From Turicibacter sp. TJ11 (GTDB taxonomy: Bacteria; Bacillota_I; Bacilli_A; MOL361; Turicibacteraceae): 64,000 nt of DNA. The stretch is from positions 2,066,001 to 2,130,000 of the forward strand of contig NZ_CP069349.1 of NCBI RefSeq assembly GCF_021497505.1. Reading direction: 5' to 3'. Positions within the stretch are counted from its first letter, which is position 1. Each line of letters starts with the position of its first letter. Below the pieces are notes generated by a model. That model was given only the letters and a program-made list of their open reading frames with translations, did no database searches and was not told the origin of the DNA. Positions 29,194 through 43,498 of this stretch are shown piece by piece. The position numbers were made by a program, and so were the translations under genes.

Positions 29194-31686
29194 TTATTCT
29201 TCTGTTACTACTTGATCATCTGTCACAACAGTTTCTTCAGAAGAAATTGTTAATTCCTCTGTTTCTTCGTGTTCAACGACAGCAACACTTGATACCGCTT
29301 GATCATCTGAAAGACGAATTAATTTAACACCTTGCGTTGCACGTCCTGTTTGTGAAATTTGACTAACTGGTGTACGAATAATAATTCCCTTATTCGTTAC
29401 GATTAATAAATCTTCATCACCATTTACAGCTTTCATAGCAACTAATGTACCATTTTTCTCAGTAATGGTTAGTGTTTTAACACCTTTTCCACCACGACTT
29501 GTTTTACGATATTCTTTAATCGATGTACGTTTACCAAATCCGTGTTCTGTTACAACTAAAATTTCTTGATCCATTGTGACCATTTCCATACCAACAGCAA
29601 GTTCATTTTCATCAAGATAAATTCCTCGAACTCCGGCTGCTGTACGTCCCATTGGGCGGACCTGTGTTTCATCAAACCATACAGCTTTTCCACCACTTGA
29701 TGCAATAACAATATCGTCATTACCTGACGTTTTTCTTACACCAATTAATTCATCATCTTCACGTAAAGAAAGTGCGATTAAACCATTTGTACGAATGTTG
29801 CTAAATGCTGCTAACGTTGTACGTTTAACAACTCCTAAACGTGTCGCAAAGAATAAGAATTCATCTTCATTAAACTCTTTAACCGGAATGATTGCACTAA
29901 TATACTCATCTTGTGCTATTTCAATAATGTTTACAATCGGTAATCCTTTAGCAGTACGTCCATATTCAGGAACTGTATAAGCTTTTTTCTGGTAAACCTT
30001 ACCTTTATTTGTGAAGAATAGTAAATGATCATGAGTTGATGTCGATAATAACTCCTTAACATAATCATCATCATGTGTTCCCATTCCTTGAACTCCACGT
30101 CCACCACGATTTTGTGAACGATAAGTTGAAATTGGTTGACGTTTAATATATCCGTTATTCGTTAACGTAATGATGACCTGTTCTTCTGGAATTAAATCTT
30201 CATCTTCTATATCAAAATCTGATCCTCGAACAATCTCTGTACGACGTTCATCTCCATGCTTTTGTTTAACTTCTAATAACTCGTCACGGATAATTTGATG
30301 AACGCGTGATTTATTCGCTAAAATCTCTTTTAAATCAGCAATTAAAGCCACTAATCCTTGATATTCTTCTTCAATTTTGCCACGTTCTAATCCTGTTAAT
30401 CGACGTAAACGCATCTCTAAAATAGCTTTCCCTTGTCGATCAGATAACGAAAACTCTGACATTAATGCGTTTAATGCTTCTTCGTCATTAGATGAACCAC
30501 GAATAATCGCAATAATTCGGTCGATATGATCTAATGCAATACGTAATCCTTCTAAAATATGAGCACGATCTTCTGCTTTATTTAAGTCAAATTTTGTACG
30601 ACGAACAATGACTTCAACTTGATGTTTAATGTAAGCAGCAATTACTTCTTTTAAATTTAAAACTTTAGGTTGCCCATCTTGAAGAGCTAACATATTAATC
30701 CCGTAAGAGACTTGTAATTGTGTTAATTTAAATAAATTATTTAACATAACCTGTGGATTAACATCTTTACGTAATTCAATAACAATACGTGTTCCCTCAC
30801 GATTTGATTCATTACGTAAATCTGTAATTCCATCGATACGTTTTTCTTTTACTAATTCTGCAATTTTTTCGATTAAACGTTCGCGATTGACTTGATAAGG
30901 AATTTCTGTCACTAGAATTGAATATTTCCCACCATGTCCTTCAATGATTTCACATTTTGAACGCATCATAATCGAACCGTTTCCTGTTTCATAAGCAGAA
31001 CGGATTCCTTTTGTTCCTAAAATTAAAGCACCTGTTGGTAAATCTGGTCCTTTAATATATTGCATTAATCCTAAGACATCGATTTCTGGATCATCCATAT
31101 AGGCTAAACAACCATCAATAACCTCAGATAGATTATGTGGCGGAATATTAGTTGCCATCCCGACCGCAATTCCTGTTGTCCCATTCACTAAAAGATTAGG
31201 GAAACGTGCAGGTAACACAATTGGTTCATGTTCTTCACCATCAAAGTTTGGTCGATAGTCAATCGTATTCTTGTGGATATCTCGCATCATTTCCATCGAT
31301 AGTTTAGACATTCTTGCTTCGGTATAACGCATCGCCGCCGCTCCATCACCATCGATAGAACCGAAGTTTCCGTGTCCATCAACTAATGGATAACGATAAC
31401 TGAAATCTTGCGCCATACGAACCATTGCATCATAAACCGATGAATCTCCATGAGGGTGATATTTAGCAATAACATCCCCGACGATACGGGCTGACTTTTT
31501 ATATGGCTTATCACTATGCATTCCTAAGTCATTCATCGAATATAAGATACGACGATGAACAGGTTTTAAACCGTCACGAACGTCCGGTAAAGCACGTGAT
31601 ACGATAACACTCATCGCATAATCAATGAATGATGTCTTCATTTCTTTTGCGATGTTATGTGGCTTAATTTGATCATATGCAGACAT
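29194..31686 (-). CDS. gyrA: DNA gyrase subunit A
   Basis: Breakage-reunion subunit of gyrase, 830 aa. The catalytic tyrosine is in [12 protein letters not shown]. The quinolone-resistance region reads [17 protein letters not shown]: Ser and Asp at the two hot spots, so no typical resistance change. The GyrA box is [10 protein letters not shown] at about residue 530. The C-terminal DNA-wrapping domain ends in a short acidic tail. AAGGAGG precedes ATG; gyrB ends 34 bp upstream, so the two are co-transcribed. Confidence 0.98.
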   Translation of the reverse strand: MSAYDQIKPHNIAKEMKTSFIDYAMSVIVSRALPDVRDGLKPVHRRILYSMNDLGMHSDKPYKKSARIVGDVIAKYHPHGDSSVYDAMVRMAQDFSYRYPLVDGHGNFGSIDGDGAAAMRYTEARMSKLSMEMMRDIHKNTIDYRPNFDGEEHEPIVLPARFPNLLVNGTTGIAVGMATNIPPHNLSEVIDGCLAYMDDPEIDVLGLMQYIKGPDLPTGALILGTKGIRSAYETGNGSIMMRSKCEIIEGHGGKYSILVTEIPYQVNRERLIEKIAELVKEKRIDGITDLRNESNREGTRIVIELRKDVNPQVMLNNLFKLTQLQVSYGINMLALQDGQPKVLNLKEVIAAYIKHQVEVIVRRTKFDLNKAEDRAHILEGLRIALDHIDRIIAIIRGSSNDEEALNALMSEFSLSDRQGKAILEMRLRRLTGLERGKIEEEYQGLVALIADLKEILANKSRVHQIIRDELLEVKQKHGDERRTEIVRGSDFDIEDEDLIPEEQVIITLTNNGYIKRQPISTYRSQNRGGRGVQGMGTHDDDYVKELLSTSTHDHLLFFTNKGKVYQKKAYTVPEYGRTAKGLPIVNIIEIAQDEYISAIIPVKEFNEDEFLFFATRLGVVKRTTLAAFSNIRTNGLIALSLREDDELIGVRKTSGNDDIVIASSGGKAVWFDETQVRPMGRTAAGVRGIYLDENELAVGMEMVTMDQEILVVTEHGFGKRTSIKEYRKTSRGGKGVKTLTITEKNGTLVAMKAVNGDEDLLIVTNKGIIIRTPVSQISQTGRATQGVKLIRLSDDQAVSSVAVVEHEETEELTISSEETVVTDDQVVTEE

Positions 31687-31720
31687 TTTCGTTCCTCCTT
31701 ATAGATGTAGTTGCCTCCAA

Positions 31721-34745
<3,025 letters not shown>

Positions 34746-34760
34746 TGAAAATCTCCTTTA

Positions 34761-34979
34761 CTATTCAGCCACAATAATAAACTCACCAAATTCTTCAATC
34801 GAAATAATATCTCCTGGATATAATTTACGACCACGGCGGTTATCTTGCTCATTATTAATAAAGACCGGAACTTCCTCTAAGAAGAACTTAACACTGCCAC
34901 CACTTTCAATTAAATTCTCGAACTTTAAAAACTGTCCAAGAGTAATAAATTCACTTGTAATATGTACTTCAGTTCGCAT
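34761..34979 (-). CDS. yaaA: S4-domain RNA-binding protein YaaA
   Basis: A 72-aa S4-like RNA-binding protein. ITLGQFLKF and the RRGRKLYPGDII turn are typical of the YaaA/RlbA family found between dnaN and recF. AAAGGTGAT lies before the ATG at 34979; the frame stays open upstream to 35036 but without a ribosome site. It is 15 bp from recF. It is now the first gene after an IS-disrupted junction, so the promoter of the gyrase operon must lie in 34980-35050 or come from the ISL3 side. Confidence 0.9.
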   Translation of the reverse strand: MRTEVHITSEFITLGQFLKFENLIESGGSVKFFLEEVPVFINNEQDNRRGRKLYPGDIISIEEFGEFIIVAE

Positions 34980-35050
34980 ATTAATCACCTTTTTCTTTCT
35001 ATATATATTATAGCATATTTTACATTTTTTTAACACGTTAATCCCAAATA

Positions 35051-35085
35051 AAAAGCGCTCAAATCAACGATTTGAACGCTTTTTT
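35051..35085 (-). terminator. Terminator of the parB-mscS-DUF951 operon, cut off by ISL3
   Basis: Inverted repeat AAAAGCGCTCAAAT/ATTTGAACGCTTTT. Read leftward it ends in TTTTTATTT. The ISL3 element has inserted at its upstream edge, so the hairpin is now 1.5 kb from the operon it probably served. Confidence 0.75.
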
Positions 35086-36582
35086 GGTTCTATAATATTT
35101 GGTGTGGGTGATTCCCACACTTCTTTTATTTGGAATAAAAAATAAGTATAAAAAAAGAGACATCACGTCCCAAATTCTATACCATGTAATTGACCAAAAA
35201 AAAACACGAAAGGATTGGGTTTATGTCTCACAATAATTGTATCTTAACTTTACTCGATTTAAAAGATAAAAATATTACTTTTTCAGAAAATTGGATGAAA
35301 GATGTTCAGATTAACGGGATCCGCTCTAAGGTGATTTCTGGTATCCTCTCTTTTCAACCGACTCATTGTTACAACTGTGGTCATCTCTTTGACTCACAAA
35401 TCATTAAACACGGCTTCAAAACCTCTCGTATTAAGATGATGAAACTCTCTGGCTTTGATACCTATCTCGATTTAAAAAAGCAACGCTATAAATGCCGTCA
35501 TTGTGATCGTACCTTTACGCTTAAAACCTCTCTTGTGGAATCTAATTGTTACCTTTCTAATCCCCTTAAACAAGCTATTTTCCTAGAGGCTAGCCATAAA
35601 AAATCCGAGTCAGATATTGCCCGTGAACTCAACGTATCCCATTCAACGGTCAATCGGATCATTCATACATCGTACGAGCAACAACCCCTTCATTTTAACT
35701 CTCTTCCAAAGGTGCTTTGTTTTGATGAGTTTAAGTCGGTCAAATCAGCGGAAGGGGCTATGTCATTCATTTTTTGTGATGCTTCTAATGGGAAGTTAAT
35801 TGATATCGTTGAAGACCGTCGTCTAAGCACTTTAAAACCTTATTTCATGCGATTTTCTAAGGAGGCCCGTGAAGGTGTAACTCACGTTGTTATTGATATG
35901 TATGCTCCGTATATGACACTCATTAAAGAGGTGTTTCCCAACGCTAAAATTGTTTTAGATAAGTTCCACGTCGTTCAACTTTTATCTCGTGCCCTCAATA
36001 AAACTCGTATTCGCTTCATGAACCAAAACAAAGAATTCTACAATAAATTCAAACATTATTGGCGCCTTTTATTAAAAGCCCAAGAGGATATCCATTCTAC
36101 CCACTACTTCTATTCTAACTGTTTCAAAAAGCAGATTTCTCAACAAGAAATCATCGACTTTTTACTCGCTTTAGATCCTGAATTAAAAGCGACTTATGAC
36201 TTCTATCAAACCATCAAACAGGCCATCAAACTTCGCAACTTTGATGCTTTTCATCATGCCATTCAAAACCCCTCTGACTTACTTTCACCTGAAATGAAAA
36301 CAGCTTTAAAAACATTAACTAACTACCAAGATTATATTAAAAATACGATTGAAACATCTTATACCAATGGAGTGCTTGAAGGGATTAATAACAAGATTAA
36401 AGTGATTAAACGCATGGCCTTTGGATACCGTAGTTTCTATCATTTCAAAGCTAGAATTTTGATTATCCATAAGTACACCTTTGAACAAAAAAATAAAAGG
36501 AATCAAACTGCTCAATGAGCAGCTTAATCCCTCACGATTACAGGTATAAAATTTCTTCACCCACACCAGTTGACAAAGAGCC
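35086..36582 (+). mobile_element. ISL3-family insertion sequence with target duplication
   Basis: A complete 1,497-bp element. Ends read GGTTCTATAATATTTGGTG on the left and, inverted, GGCTCTTTGTCAACTGGTG on the right. An exact 8-bp target duplication GCTTTTTT flanks it (35078-35085 and 36583-36590), the size expected for ISL3. It carries one intact transposase gene and opposes the surrounding leftward genes. Confidence 0.93.
35223..36518 (+). CDS. ISL3-family transposase
   Basis: Intact DDE transposase, 431 aa from the ATG at 35223 (AAAGGA upstream). The N-terminal zinc finger has CYNC and CRHC pairs. A helix-turn-helix SESDIARELNVSHSTVNRI follows. Catalytic segments are CFDEFKSVK, VIDMYAPYM and, near the C terminus, NGVLEGINNKIKVIKR, the ISL3 family signature. 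About 60% similar by eye to the decayed copy at 59-60 kb, so the two are different family members and not recent copies. Confidence 0.92.
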   Translation: MSHNNCILTLLDLKDKNITFSENWMKDVQINGIRSKVISGILSFQPTHCYNCGHLFDSQIIKHGFKTSRIKMMKLSGFDTYLDLKKQRYKCRHCDRTFTLKTSLVESNCYLSNPLKQAIFLEASHKKSESDIARELNVSHSTVNRIIHTSYEQQPLHFNSLPKVLCFDEFKSVKSAEGAMSFIFCDASNGKLIDIVEDRRLSTLKPYFMRFSKEAREGVTHVVIDMYAPYMTLIKEVFPNAKIVLDKFHVVQLLSRALNKTRIRFMNQNKEFYNKFKHYWRLLLKAQEDIHSTHYFYSNCFKKQISQQEIIDFLLALDPELKATYDFYQTIKQAIKLRNFDAFHHAIQNPSDLLSPEMKTALKTLTNYQDYIKNTIETSYTNGVLEGINNKIKVIKRMAFGYRSFYHFKARILIIHKYTFEQKNKRNQTAQ

Positions 36583-36617
36583 GCTTTTTTTCACTTTAAA
36601 AATAATAATATTTAAGT

Positions 36618-36812
36618 CTATTGTGCAGGCTCTAAAACCTTCTTCATTTTTTTCTTAAATTGGGGTCGTGGCATCATTAAAGTACGCTCACAATGACAAC
36701 ATTTAATTTTAATATCTGCTCCTAAACGAATAACTTGCCAACGATTCGTTCCACAAGGATGTTGTTTTTTCATTTCAACAATATCGTTTAAACCAAATGT
36801 TACATTATTCAT
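36618..36812 (-). CDS. DUF951 zinc-binding-like protein
   Basis: A 64-aa basic protein of the DUF951 family (B. subtilis YyaB/YyzM neighbourhood). KKQHPCGTNRWQV and IKCCHCERTLMMPR hold the conserved cysteines, a likely metal site. The start at 36812 lies inside the end of mscS (8-base overlap ATGAATAA) with GAGGAG upstream, so it is translationally coupled. Last gene of the soj-parB-mscS operon; its natural terminator is displaced by ISL3. Confidence 0.88.
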   Translation of the reverse strand: MNNVTFGLNDIVEMKKQHPCGTNRWQVIRLGADIKIKCCHCERTLMMPRPQFKKKMKKVLEPAQ

Positions 36813-37749
36813 TTGATCCACTCTCCTCATTTTTTTGATAAACAACCATTTTAGAATAAGGAATTTCAACATTCTCACGATCAAAGGCTAGTTTAATTAA
36901 TCGGCGTAATTCTCGTTGAATATACCACTGTTTTAATGGCTCAACTTCTGCCGTCATACGGATGACAACAGATGAATCAGCAAGCTCTTGTACGCCTAAA
37001 ACTTGAGGCATTTGTAAGATTTCTTCATATTGATCAAAAGCTTCTTGCCCCACACGCTCTAAAACAGAAATAGCTTTATCTAAATCAGCCTCGTAAGCAA
37101 TTCCAATATCTAAAAGTGCTTGTCCATTTGAAACTGAATGATTGATAACTTTACCTATGTTACCATTTGGAATAATCACCGTTTCACCTGTTACGACGCG
37201 AATTTTAACCGAACGTAATCCGATTTCCGTTACAGTTCCAGTGTTTCCGTCGATTTCAATAAAATCTCCAACTGAGAATAAATCTTCAAAAATGATAAAA
37301 AAGCCCATTGTAATATCATCTAGCATACTTTTTGCTGCGAATCCAATCACAACAAAGATCCCACTTGATGCGATTAATAATTTATCGAGTGGCACAAAGA
37401 TTGATAATAGCCATAAGATTGTTAAGATGTTAATCGTATAACGCCAAATATTTAAAGCTAAACTTTCAAAAGTTTCTTTACGTCTTTCTGTTCCACCTGT
37501 CACTTTTTGAATACGTTCAATATTCACCGCAAATGCTTTTTTGATCAAATTTTTAACAAAACGGCGAATAATTGACATAATAATTAAAACTAAAAGAACA
37601 CTAATCACTTTAAATCCGATATTCACTAATATTTCATTCAGTCGATCCGTTGCAATGAAATTTTCGATTTTATCAGCCAGTACTTTATTGACTGACGATA
37701 AGTTTAATTGGATTTTTTCTAGTACCTGAGTCAGAAAAAATGCATTCAA
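36805..37749 (-). CDS. Small-conductance mechanosensitive channel MscS
   Basis: Membrane channel that opens under osmotic down-shock, 314 aa from a TTG at 37749, which has AAGGAG 8 bases upstream (a GTG at 37758 abuts that site). Three membrane helices precede the pore region KSMLDDITMGFFIIFEDLF, and the beta domain starts with GDFIEIDGNTGTVTEIGLRS. It lies 8-17 bp after parB and overlaps DUF951, the same order as in Bacillus near the origin. Confidence 0.92.
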   Translation of the reverse strand: MNAFFLTQVLEKIQLNLSSVNKVLADKIENFIATDRLNEILVNIGFKVISVLLVLIIMSIIRRFVKNLIKKAFAVNIERIQKVTGGTERRKETFESLALNIWRYTINILTILWLLSIFVPLDKLLIASSGIFVVIGFAAKSMLDDITMGFFIIFEDLFSVGDFIEIDGNTGTVTEIGLRSVKIRVVTGETVIIPNGNIGKVINHSVSNGQALLDIGIAYEADLDKAISVLERVGQEAFDQYEEILQMPQVLGVQELADSSVVIRMTAEVEPLKQWYIQRELRRLIKLAFDRENVEIPYSKMVVYQKNEESGSNE

Positions 37750-37766
37750 ATTGTTCACTCCTTAGT

Positions 37767-38639
37767 CTATTCTAACCCCATCATTTCGAGTAAACGATTT
37801 AAGTCATCCATTGTCACATAATCAATAATGATCTGACCTTTTCCTTGTTTTTCTTTAATCTTCACCTTTGTTCCGAAATAAGACTTCAAATTAGATTCCA
37901 CGTACTCTAAATGTGGGTTTAATTCCTTTTTAGGTTTCTTTTCTTCAGGTTGCTCTGCTCCAACTTGTTTAACAAGTTCTTCTAGTTCACGCACTGAAAT
38001 CTGTTTTTCTTTAATAATATTGGTTAATTTTAAAACTAATTCTTCATCTTTTAAACCTGCTAAAACTTTTCCGTGACCTACTGAAATTACATTATTTTCA
38101 ATATCATCTTGAACGGCACGTGGTAGCTGCAATAATCGCATTGTATTTGCAATATATGCACGACTTTTACCTAAACGTTCACCTAAACGTTCTTGAGTCA
38201 AATCTAATTTTTGCATTAACAGGCGATAAGCTTCTGCTTCTTCAATGGCAGTTAAATCTTCACGTTGTAAGTTTTCAATTAAGGCATATTCCATCATTAA
38301 ATGATCGTTAAATTCACGGACAATCGCTGGAATTGTATCTAATCCTGCCTTTTGTGCGGCACGATAGCGACGTTCCCCTGCAATAATAATATAACCTTTA
38401 ATATCTTTTTTAACGATGATTGGTTGAAAAACACCATGCTCTTTAATTGACATCGCTAATTCTTTAATTTTATTCTCATCAAAATATTTTCGTGGTTGAT
38501 AAGGATTGGGTCTTAAACTATTCACCTCTAATTGGTGGATAACTTCTCCCTCTTTTACTTGTTCAAACGACTCAATACTTTCAATATCATGCTCTTGAAA
38601 TAGTGCACCTAAACCTCTTCCTAATCTATTAGTCGACAT
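37767..38639 (-). CDS. parB: Chromosome-partitioning protein ParB/Spo0J
   Basis: CTP-dependent clamp that loads at parS and recruits SMC to the origin, 290 aa. The CTPase motif is [20 protein letters not shown] follows; the helix-turn-helix is [20 protein letters not shown]. The conserved N terminus [14 protein letters not shown] is the segment that stimulates the ParA ATPase. AGAGGTGG precedes ATG; the start overlaps soj by 11 bases. Confidence 0.96.
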   Translation of the reverse strand: MSTNRLGRGLGALFQEHDIESIESFEQVKEGEVIHQLEVNSLRPNPYQPRKYFDENKIKELAMSIKEHGVFQPIIVKKDIKGYIIIAGERRYRAAQKAGLDTIPAIVREFNDHLMMEYALIENLQREDLTAIEEAEAYRLLMQKLDLTQERLGERLGKSRAYIANTMRLLQLPRAVQDDIENNVISVGHGKVLAGLKDEELVLKLTNIIKEKQISVRELEELVKQVGAEQPEEKKPKKELNPHLEYVESNLKSYFGTKVKIKEKQGKGQIIIDYVTMDDLNRLLEMMGLE

Positions 38640-39396
38640 TATTTTTAACCACCTCTTTAGCTAAATCAATATAAAATTGAGCAGCTGACGATTTTTGATC
38701 ATAAGCAATAATTGACTTTCCAAATGACGGCGCCTCACTTAAGCGGACTAGACGTGGAATAATCGTATTAAACACCTTTTCTTTAAAATATAACTTAACC
38801 TCATTAATGACATCTAATCCTAGACGTGTACGACGATCAAGCATCGTTAATAAAACACCTTCAATCGATAAATTTCGATTTAATCGGCGCTGAACAATAC
38901 GAATCGTATTTAATAACTGTGTTAATCCTTCTAATGCATAATATTCACATTGTACTGGAATTAATGTCGAATCTGCTGCTGATAATGCATTAATTGTTAA
39001 AAGTCCTAGTGATGGTGGGCAATCGATCACAATATAATCAAAATAGTCTTTTACCTGTTCAAGTTTTGGTAATAACTTAAATTCACGATCTTTTTCCATG
39101 ACAATCATTGATTCAAAACCAGCTAATTCTTGTGATGATGGAATTAAAAATAAGTTTTCTTCATTTGTTTTTAAAATAACTTGATTAGTTGGAATTTCAT
39201 CCACTAATAAATCAAAAACTGTTAACTCAGCATCGCCTTTATACACACCGATACCAGTAGAGGCGTTAGCTTGGGGATCCATATCAACAAGTAATACTTT
39301 ATGACCCAAGTAAGCCAAGGATGCTGATAAGTTAATACTAGATGTCGTCTTACCAACTCCACCTTTTTGGTTCGTTATAGCGATAATTTTCCCCAT
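38629..39396 (-). CDS. soj: ParA-family ATPase Soj
   Basis: Walker-type ATPase for origin segregation and regulation of DnaA, 255 aa. The deviant Walker A is [24 protein letters not shown] and VIDCPPSLG complete the site. GGAGGG precedes ATG. First gene of soj-parB-mscS-DUF951. The 500-bp region upstream carries two DnaA boxes, notable as Soj controls DnaA. Confidence 0.96.
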   Translation of the reverse strand: MGKIIAITNQKGGVGKTTSSINLSASLAYLGHKVLLVDMDPQANASTGIGVYKGDAELTVFDLLVDEIPTNQVILKTNEENLFLIPSSQELAGFESMIVMEKDREFKLLPKLEQVKDYFDYIVIDCPPSLGLLTINALSAADSTLIPVQCEYYALEGLTQLLNTIRIVQRRLNRNLSIEGVLLTMLDRRTRLGLDVINEVKLYFKEKVFNTIIPRLVRLSEAPSFGKSIIAYDQKSSAAQFYIDLAKEVVKNNVD

Positions 39397-39865
39397 ATTA
39401 ACCCTCCTAAAGTCATACTTGTTAATATTTTACCATGAAATGATTAGTTATGAAAAAAAATTTTGGAACTTGCTCAGTAAATTTCAGACTTTTTAAAGTA
39501 ATATGTAGCATCGACTCTTATTATTTACAATCTTCGATTTTTTTATCATCTAACTCATCTAAAAATGTCGTAAAAGCTTATACTTTTAACATTAATAATT
39601 CTCTTTTTAATACTTAATATTACGATATCGTCTACAAAAATATATTCTCTTTATCGTTAGGTATTTAAATCTCGTTTGAAGTTATCCACAACTCACTTTT
39701 TTTCAAAACACTTTATTTGACTCTCTTTTGTCATCGTAAAAAAACTAAAAGTTAAATAACAATTGTTCCCTGAAATTCTCTTATCTGTGGATAACTTGAT
39801 CTTACAAACTCTAAAATAACCATTCCATCTTCTGAATTAAAGCCCATTACTTTTCCACAGCAAAT
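39397..39865. other. soj-noc gap with DnaA boxes
   Basis: No gene seen. Perfect DnaA boxes at 39682-39690 and, inverted, at 39786-39794. It should contain the soj promoter. Confidence 0.55.
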
Positions 39866-39900
39866 AAAACGACAGGCATCAAAAGTACCTGTCGTTTTTA
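39866..39900 (-). terminator. Terminator of the mnmG-rsmG-noc unit
   Basis: Stem ACGACAGG/CCTGTCGT (on the minus strand AACGACAGGTAC...CCTGTCGTTTTATTT), right after the noc stop. Confidence 0.83.
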
Positions 39901-40722
39901 TTAGCGCTTATGTTTAGGTAATGAAATTTTAATCACATAAGAATCATCAAACTCTTCGGTTTCATGCTCTACTTTCATACCTGTTTTCTCAACCATCATA
40001 ATAGCTTGTTTAAATGTATTCATCGCAATTCGACAATCTCTTGGCATACGAGAAATCGTTTGCGGCTTAGTTGCTTTTTCTTTTGGATTTAACGTTTCTT
40101 CAATTAAACGCTCGGTTTCAGACACATTTAAGTCTTTCTCAATAATCTTCTCTAAAAGTTGTAATTGAAGCACTTCATCCTTAACCAGTAACAACGCACG
40201 TGCATGACGTTCCGTTACCTTTCTCTCCAACACTGCCTGTTGAACCGTCTCAGATAAATTCAATAAACGAATTTTATTCGCAATGGTTGATTGAGATTTT
40301 CCCATTTGTTTAGCCAATGCAGCTTGAGTAATTCCATGTAAATCAATCAATTGTTTATAAGCAACTGCCTCTTCAATCGCAGTTAAATCTTCGCGTTGAA
40401 TATTTTCAACAATCGCAATCGAAGCTGATTGTTTATCGTCATAATCACGAATAATGGCAGGAACATTAGATAATCCAATTAATTTAGATGCTCGATAACG
40501 TCGCTCTCCAGCAATGATCTCATAACCATCTTTAAATTTTCTAACAACAATGGGTTGGATAACACCATGTTCTTTAATTGATTCTGATAATTCCAAAATT
40601 TTTTCATCATTAAAAATATTTCTTGGTTGATATTTATTCGGAACGATTTTCGAGATAGGCAACTGAGTTACTTCATCTTTAGGTTGATTCCGTGAATCAT
40701 CTCTTGAAAAAATGTTAAACAC
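39901..40722 (-). CDS. noc: Nucleoid occlusion protein Noc
   Basis: ParB-paralogue CTPase that binds Noc sites and the membrane to block division over the nucleoid, 273 aa. The short N-terminal amphipathic segment MFNIFSRDDS fits membrane targeting. CTPase motif GERRYRASKLIG; helix-turn-helix ITQAALAKQMGKSQSTIANK, where KSQSTIANK is typical of Noc and not Spo0J. GTG start with AAGGGGG upstream. It follows rsmG, as in Bacillus. Confidence 0.93.
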   Translation of the reverse strand: MFNIFSRDDSRNQPKDEVTQLPISKIVPNKYQPRNIFNDEKILELSESIKEHGVIQPIVVRKFKDGYEIIAGERRYRASKLIGLSNVPAIIRDYDDKQSASIAIVENIQREDLTAIEEAVAYKQLIDLHGITQAALAKQMGKSQSTIANKIRLLNLSETVQQAVLERKVTERHARALLLVKDEVLQLQLLEKIIEKDLNVSETERLIEETLNPKEKATKPQTISRMPRDCRIAMNTFKQAIMMVEKTGMKVEHETEEFDDSYVIKISLPKHKR

Positions 40723-40841
40723 CCTATATCCCCCTTAATATAATGAAAATCAAAAATCATACGTAATATTTAAATTATAACGTACTTTTCTTCTTTTTTC
40801 TAGAATTTATATAGTAATGTCCTTCGTGGTGACAGGTAATC

Positions 40842-41555
40842 CTATTTTAATGGTTTATTTTTGATTTGCCCATATGCTCGAGGATACTTTTTCGGTGTTT
40901 TTTTGTATTTTTTTGTATAAATGTTAGTACGTGATCCCGCTTCTTCTGGAAGTTCGATATGTTTAACATCAATAATCTCTACGCCAAATGTTTCTAAGGC
41001 TTTTTTTGACTCGACTAATTCCTCATCTCCAGTTTGCCCCTTTAATGCGATAAAGTATCCATCTTCTTTTACTAAAGGAACACAAAGCTCCGATAAAATA
41101 TTTAAACGGGCTACAGCACGAGCCGTTACAATATCAAATGATTCACGATGTTTTGCCGCATATTCTTCAGCACGTGAATGATAGGCTGTAATATTTTTTA
41201 GTTTTGTTTCAGCAATCACATGATTTAAGAAATTTACGCGTTTTCCGAGGGAATCGACTAAATCCATCTTTAAATGTGGAAAAACGATTTTAACTGGTAA
41301 TGCCGGAAATCCTGCCCCTGATCCAACATCACATAATGTTTGACAACTGTGGATATCTTTAAACATCAAAAATCCAATTAATGAATCATAAAAATGTTTT
41401 AAATAAACTTCATTAATTTCTGTAATACCTGTTAGATTCATTTTTTCATTCCACTCAACTAATAACTCGTAATAACGATTTAATTGCCATTTTTGTTCTT
41501 CCGTTAATTCAATGTTAAATTCTTTTAACTTCTCATAAAATTGTTCCGGTGTCAT
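40842..41555 (-). CDS. rsmG: 16S rRNA (guanine527-N7)-methyltransferase RsmG
   Basis: SAM-dependent methyltransferase, 237 aa, modifying G527 of 16S rRNA. The SAM site is CDVGSGAGFPALPVKI. The ATG at 41555 with AAGGAG 8 bases before it gives the family's usual length; a longer frame to 41615 lacks a ribosome site. It follows mnmG by about 60 bp and is co-transcribed with it. Confidence 0.95.
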   Translation of the reverse strand: MTPEQFYEKLKEFNIELTEEQKWQLNRYYELLVEWNEKMNLTGITEINEVYLKHFYDSLIGFLMFKDIHSCQTLCDVGSGAGFPALPVKIVFPHLKMDLVDSLGKRVNFLNHVIAETKLKNITAYHSRAEEYAAKHRESFDIVTARAVARLNILSELCVPLVKEDGYFIALKGQTGDEELVESKKALETFGVEIIDVKHIELPEEAGSRTNIYTKKYKKTPKKYPRAYGQIKNKPLK

Positions 41556-41617
41556 CTCTTCTACTCCTTCAACATTACATAAAGAGTTAAGGAAGTCTCC
41601 AACCTTAACTCTCATTA

Positions 41618-43498
41618 TTATTCACTGATTTTATTTGCACGACCTGATTCAATGTAGACCATTAAAATTGAAATATCTGCAGGATTTACACCTGAAATAC
41701 GACTTGCCTGCCCGATTGTTAATGGACGAATATCTTTTAACTTCTGTTTAGCTTCAATAGCTAAGTTTGGTACATCATCATAATCAATAGAGTCTGGAAT
41801 TTTTTTCTCTTCAACCTTTTGAACTTTTTCTACTTGTTGAAGGGCCTTATTAATATATCCTTCATACTTCACTTGGATCTCTAATTGCTCAATTGCTTCT
41901 TGTGAGATTGCTTCGTTTTTCTCTTCGATTAAATGATGAATATGTTCATAAGTTATTTCTGGTCGTTTTAAAAGTTCTAAAGCTGTAATTCCATCTTTAA
42001 GTGGCGATGATGGAATCGTTGCTAAATAATCATTCGTATTGCCTTTAGGGGTAATTTTAATTTCTGATAAACGTTCTTTTTCAGCTGCAATTTCTGCTTT
42101 TTTATGTAAAAAGGCTTCATACTTTTCATCATTTACTAATCCAACTTGACGACCGTACTCACGTAAGCGTAAATCAGCATTGTCATGACGTAATAATAAA
42201 CGATATTCAGCACGAGATGTTAATAAACGATAAGGTTCTAACGTTCCTTTTGTAACTAAATCATCAATTAAAACTCCAATATAGGCTTCACTTCGTTTTA
42301 AAATTAATGGATCTTTTCCTTGAACGCGAAGCGCAGCATTAATTCCGGCCATAATTCCTTGACCAGCAGCTTCTTCATATCCACTCGTTCCGTTGATTTG
42401 TCCTGCACTATATAAGTTTTTAACTAACTTTGTTTCAAGTGATGGCCATAACTGAACTGGTTTGATCGCGTCATACTCAATCGCATAAGCATATTTGACA
42501 ACACGGCAATTTTCAAGACCAGGAATTGTACGAATCATTTCTTCTTGAACTTCACGTGGTAAACTACTTGAAAATCCTTGAACATAAATTTCAGGAATGT
42601 GTTTACTTTCTGGCTCTAAAAAGATTTGATGACGTGGTTTATCATTAAAGCGAACAATTTTATCTTCAATAGATGGGCAATAACGAGGCCCAACTCCCTC
42701 AACGACACCAGAGTACATCGATGAACGCTCTAAATTACTCATAATAATACGGTGTGTTTCTTCTCCTGTATAAGTTAAATAACAAGGAACTTGATCCTCA
42801 AGTGGTAAATGTTCTTTTGTATCAAAACTAAAGGCACGAATAACATCATCTCCAGGTTGAATTTCTGTTTTAGAAAAATCAACACTATCAGCTGCAACAC
42901 GCGGCGGTGTTCCTGTTTTTAGACGGAATAACTCAAATCCTAAATCTTTTAAATTTTGAGATAATCCTAATGAAGTTTTAGCCCCATCAGGTCCACTTAA
43001 TTTGATTTCATCACTAATCATAACTTTAGCGTGCATGTATGTTCCCGTTGTTAAAATAACCGTTTTTGAAAAAAGTTGTTCACCTGATTCCAGTTGAACT
43101 CCCTTAACGATATTATCTTCTACTATCAACTTATCCACAATGGCTTCTTTAACTTCTAGGTTTTCCTGAGATAACACCGTTTTTTGCATTTCACGTGGAT
43201 ACTCTACTTTGTCAGCCTGTGCACGAAGAGCACGTACCGCAGGACCTTTTCCTGTGTTTAACATACGCATTTGAATATGGGTTTTATCTGTGTTAACTCC
43301 CATTTCTCCACCTAATGCATCAATTTCACGCACAACAATTCCTTTGGCAGGTCCACCAATGGCTGGATTACATGGCATATGTCCGATACGATTAATATCT
43401 CCAGTAATCATTAATGTCTGACAACCCATACGTGCAGGTGCAAGAGCCGCCTCAATTCCAGCATGTCCTCCACCTACGACGATTACATCATATATCAT
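41618..43498 (-). CDS. mnmG: tRNA uridine-5-carboxymethylaminomethyl modification enzyme MnmG
   Basis: FAD-dependent partner of MnmE in wobble-uridine modification of tRNA, 626 aa. FAD motif [17 protein letters not shown] at the start, [11 protein letters not shown] soon after, and the C-terminal [14 protein letters not shown] helical segment that binds MnmE. The ATG at 43498 has AAGGAG 8 bases upstream. Normally it follows mnmE directly; here mnmE is 7 kb away on the other side of oriC and on the other strand. Confidence 0.97.
   Translation of the reverse strand: MIYDVIVVGGGHAGIEAALAPARMGCQTLMITGDINRIGHMPCNPAIGGPAKGIVVREIDALGGEMGVNTDKTHIQMRMLNTGKGPAVRALRAQADKVEYPREMQKTVLSQENLEVKEAIVDKLIVEDNIVKGVQLESGEQLFSKTVILTTGTYMHAKVMISDEIKLSGPDGAKTSLGLSQNLKDLGFELFRLKTGTPPRVAADSVDFSKTEIQPGDDVIRAFSFDTKEHLPLEDQVPCYLTYTGEETHRIIMSNLERSSMYSGVVEGVGPRYCPSIEDKIVRFNDKPRHQIFLEPESKHIPEIYVQGFSSSLPREVQEEMIRTIPGLENCRVVKYAYAIEYDAIKPVQLWPSLETKLVKNLYSAGQINGTSGYEEAAGQGIMAGINAALRVQGKDPLILKRSEAYIGVLIDDLVTKGTLEPYRLLTSRAEYRLLLRHDNADLRLREYGRQVGLVNDEKYEAFLHKKAEIAAEKERLSEIKITPKGNTNDYLATIPSSPLKDGITALELLKRPEITYEHIHHLIEEKNEAISQEAIEQLEIQVKYEGYINKALQQVEKVQKVEEKKIPDSIDYDDVPNLAIEAKQKLKDIRPLTIGQASRISGVNPADISILMVYIESGRANKISE

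Noticed and set aside
36315..36566. 83-codon minus-strand frame at the end of the ISL3 transposase
   Set aside because: Antisense to the conserved C-terminal part of the transposase.
42540..43200. CACGTG-containing words in mnmG as parS sites
   Set aside because: The sequences around them (TTCACGTGGTAA, TTTCACGTGGAT) lack the outer palindrome of parS.
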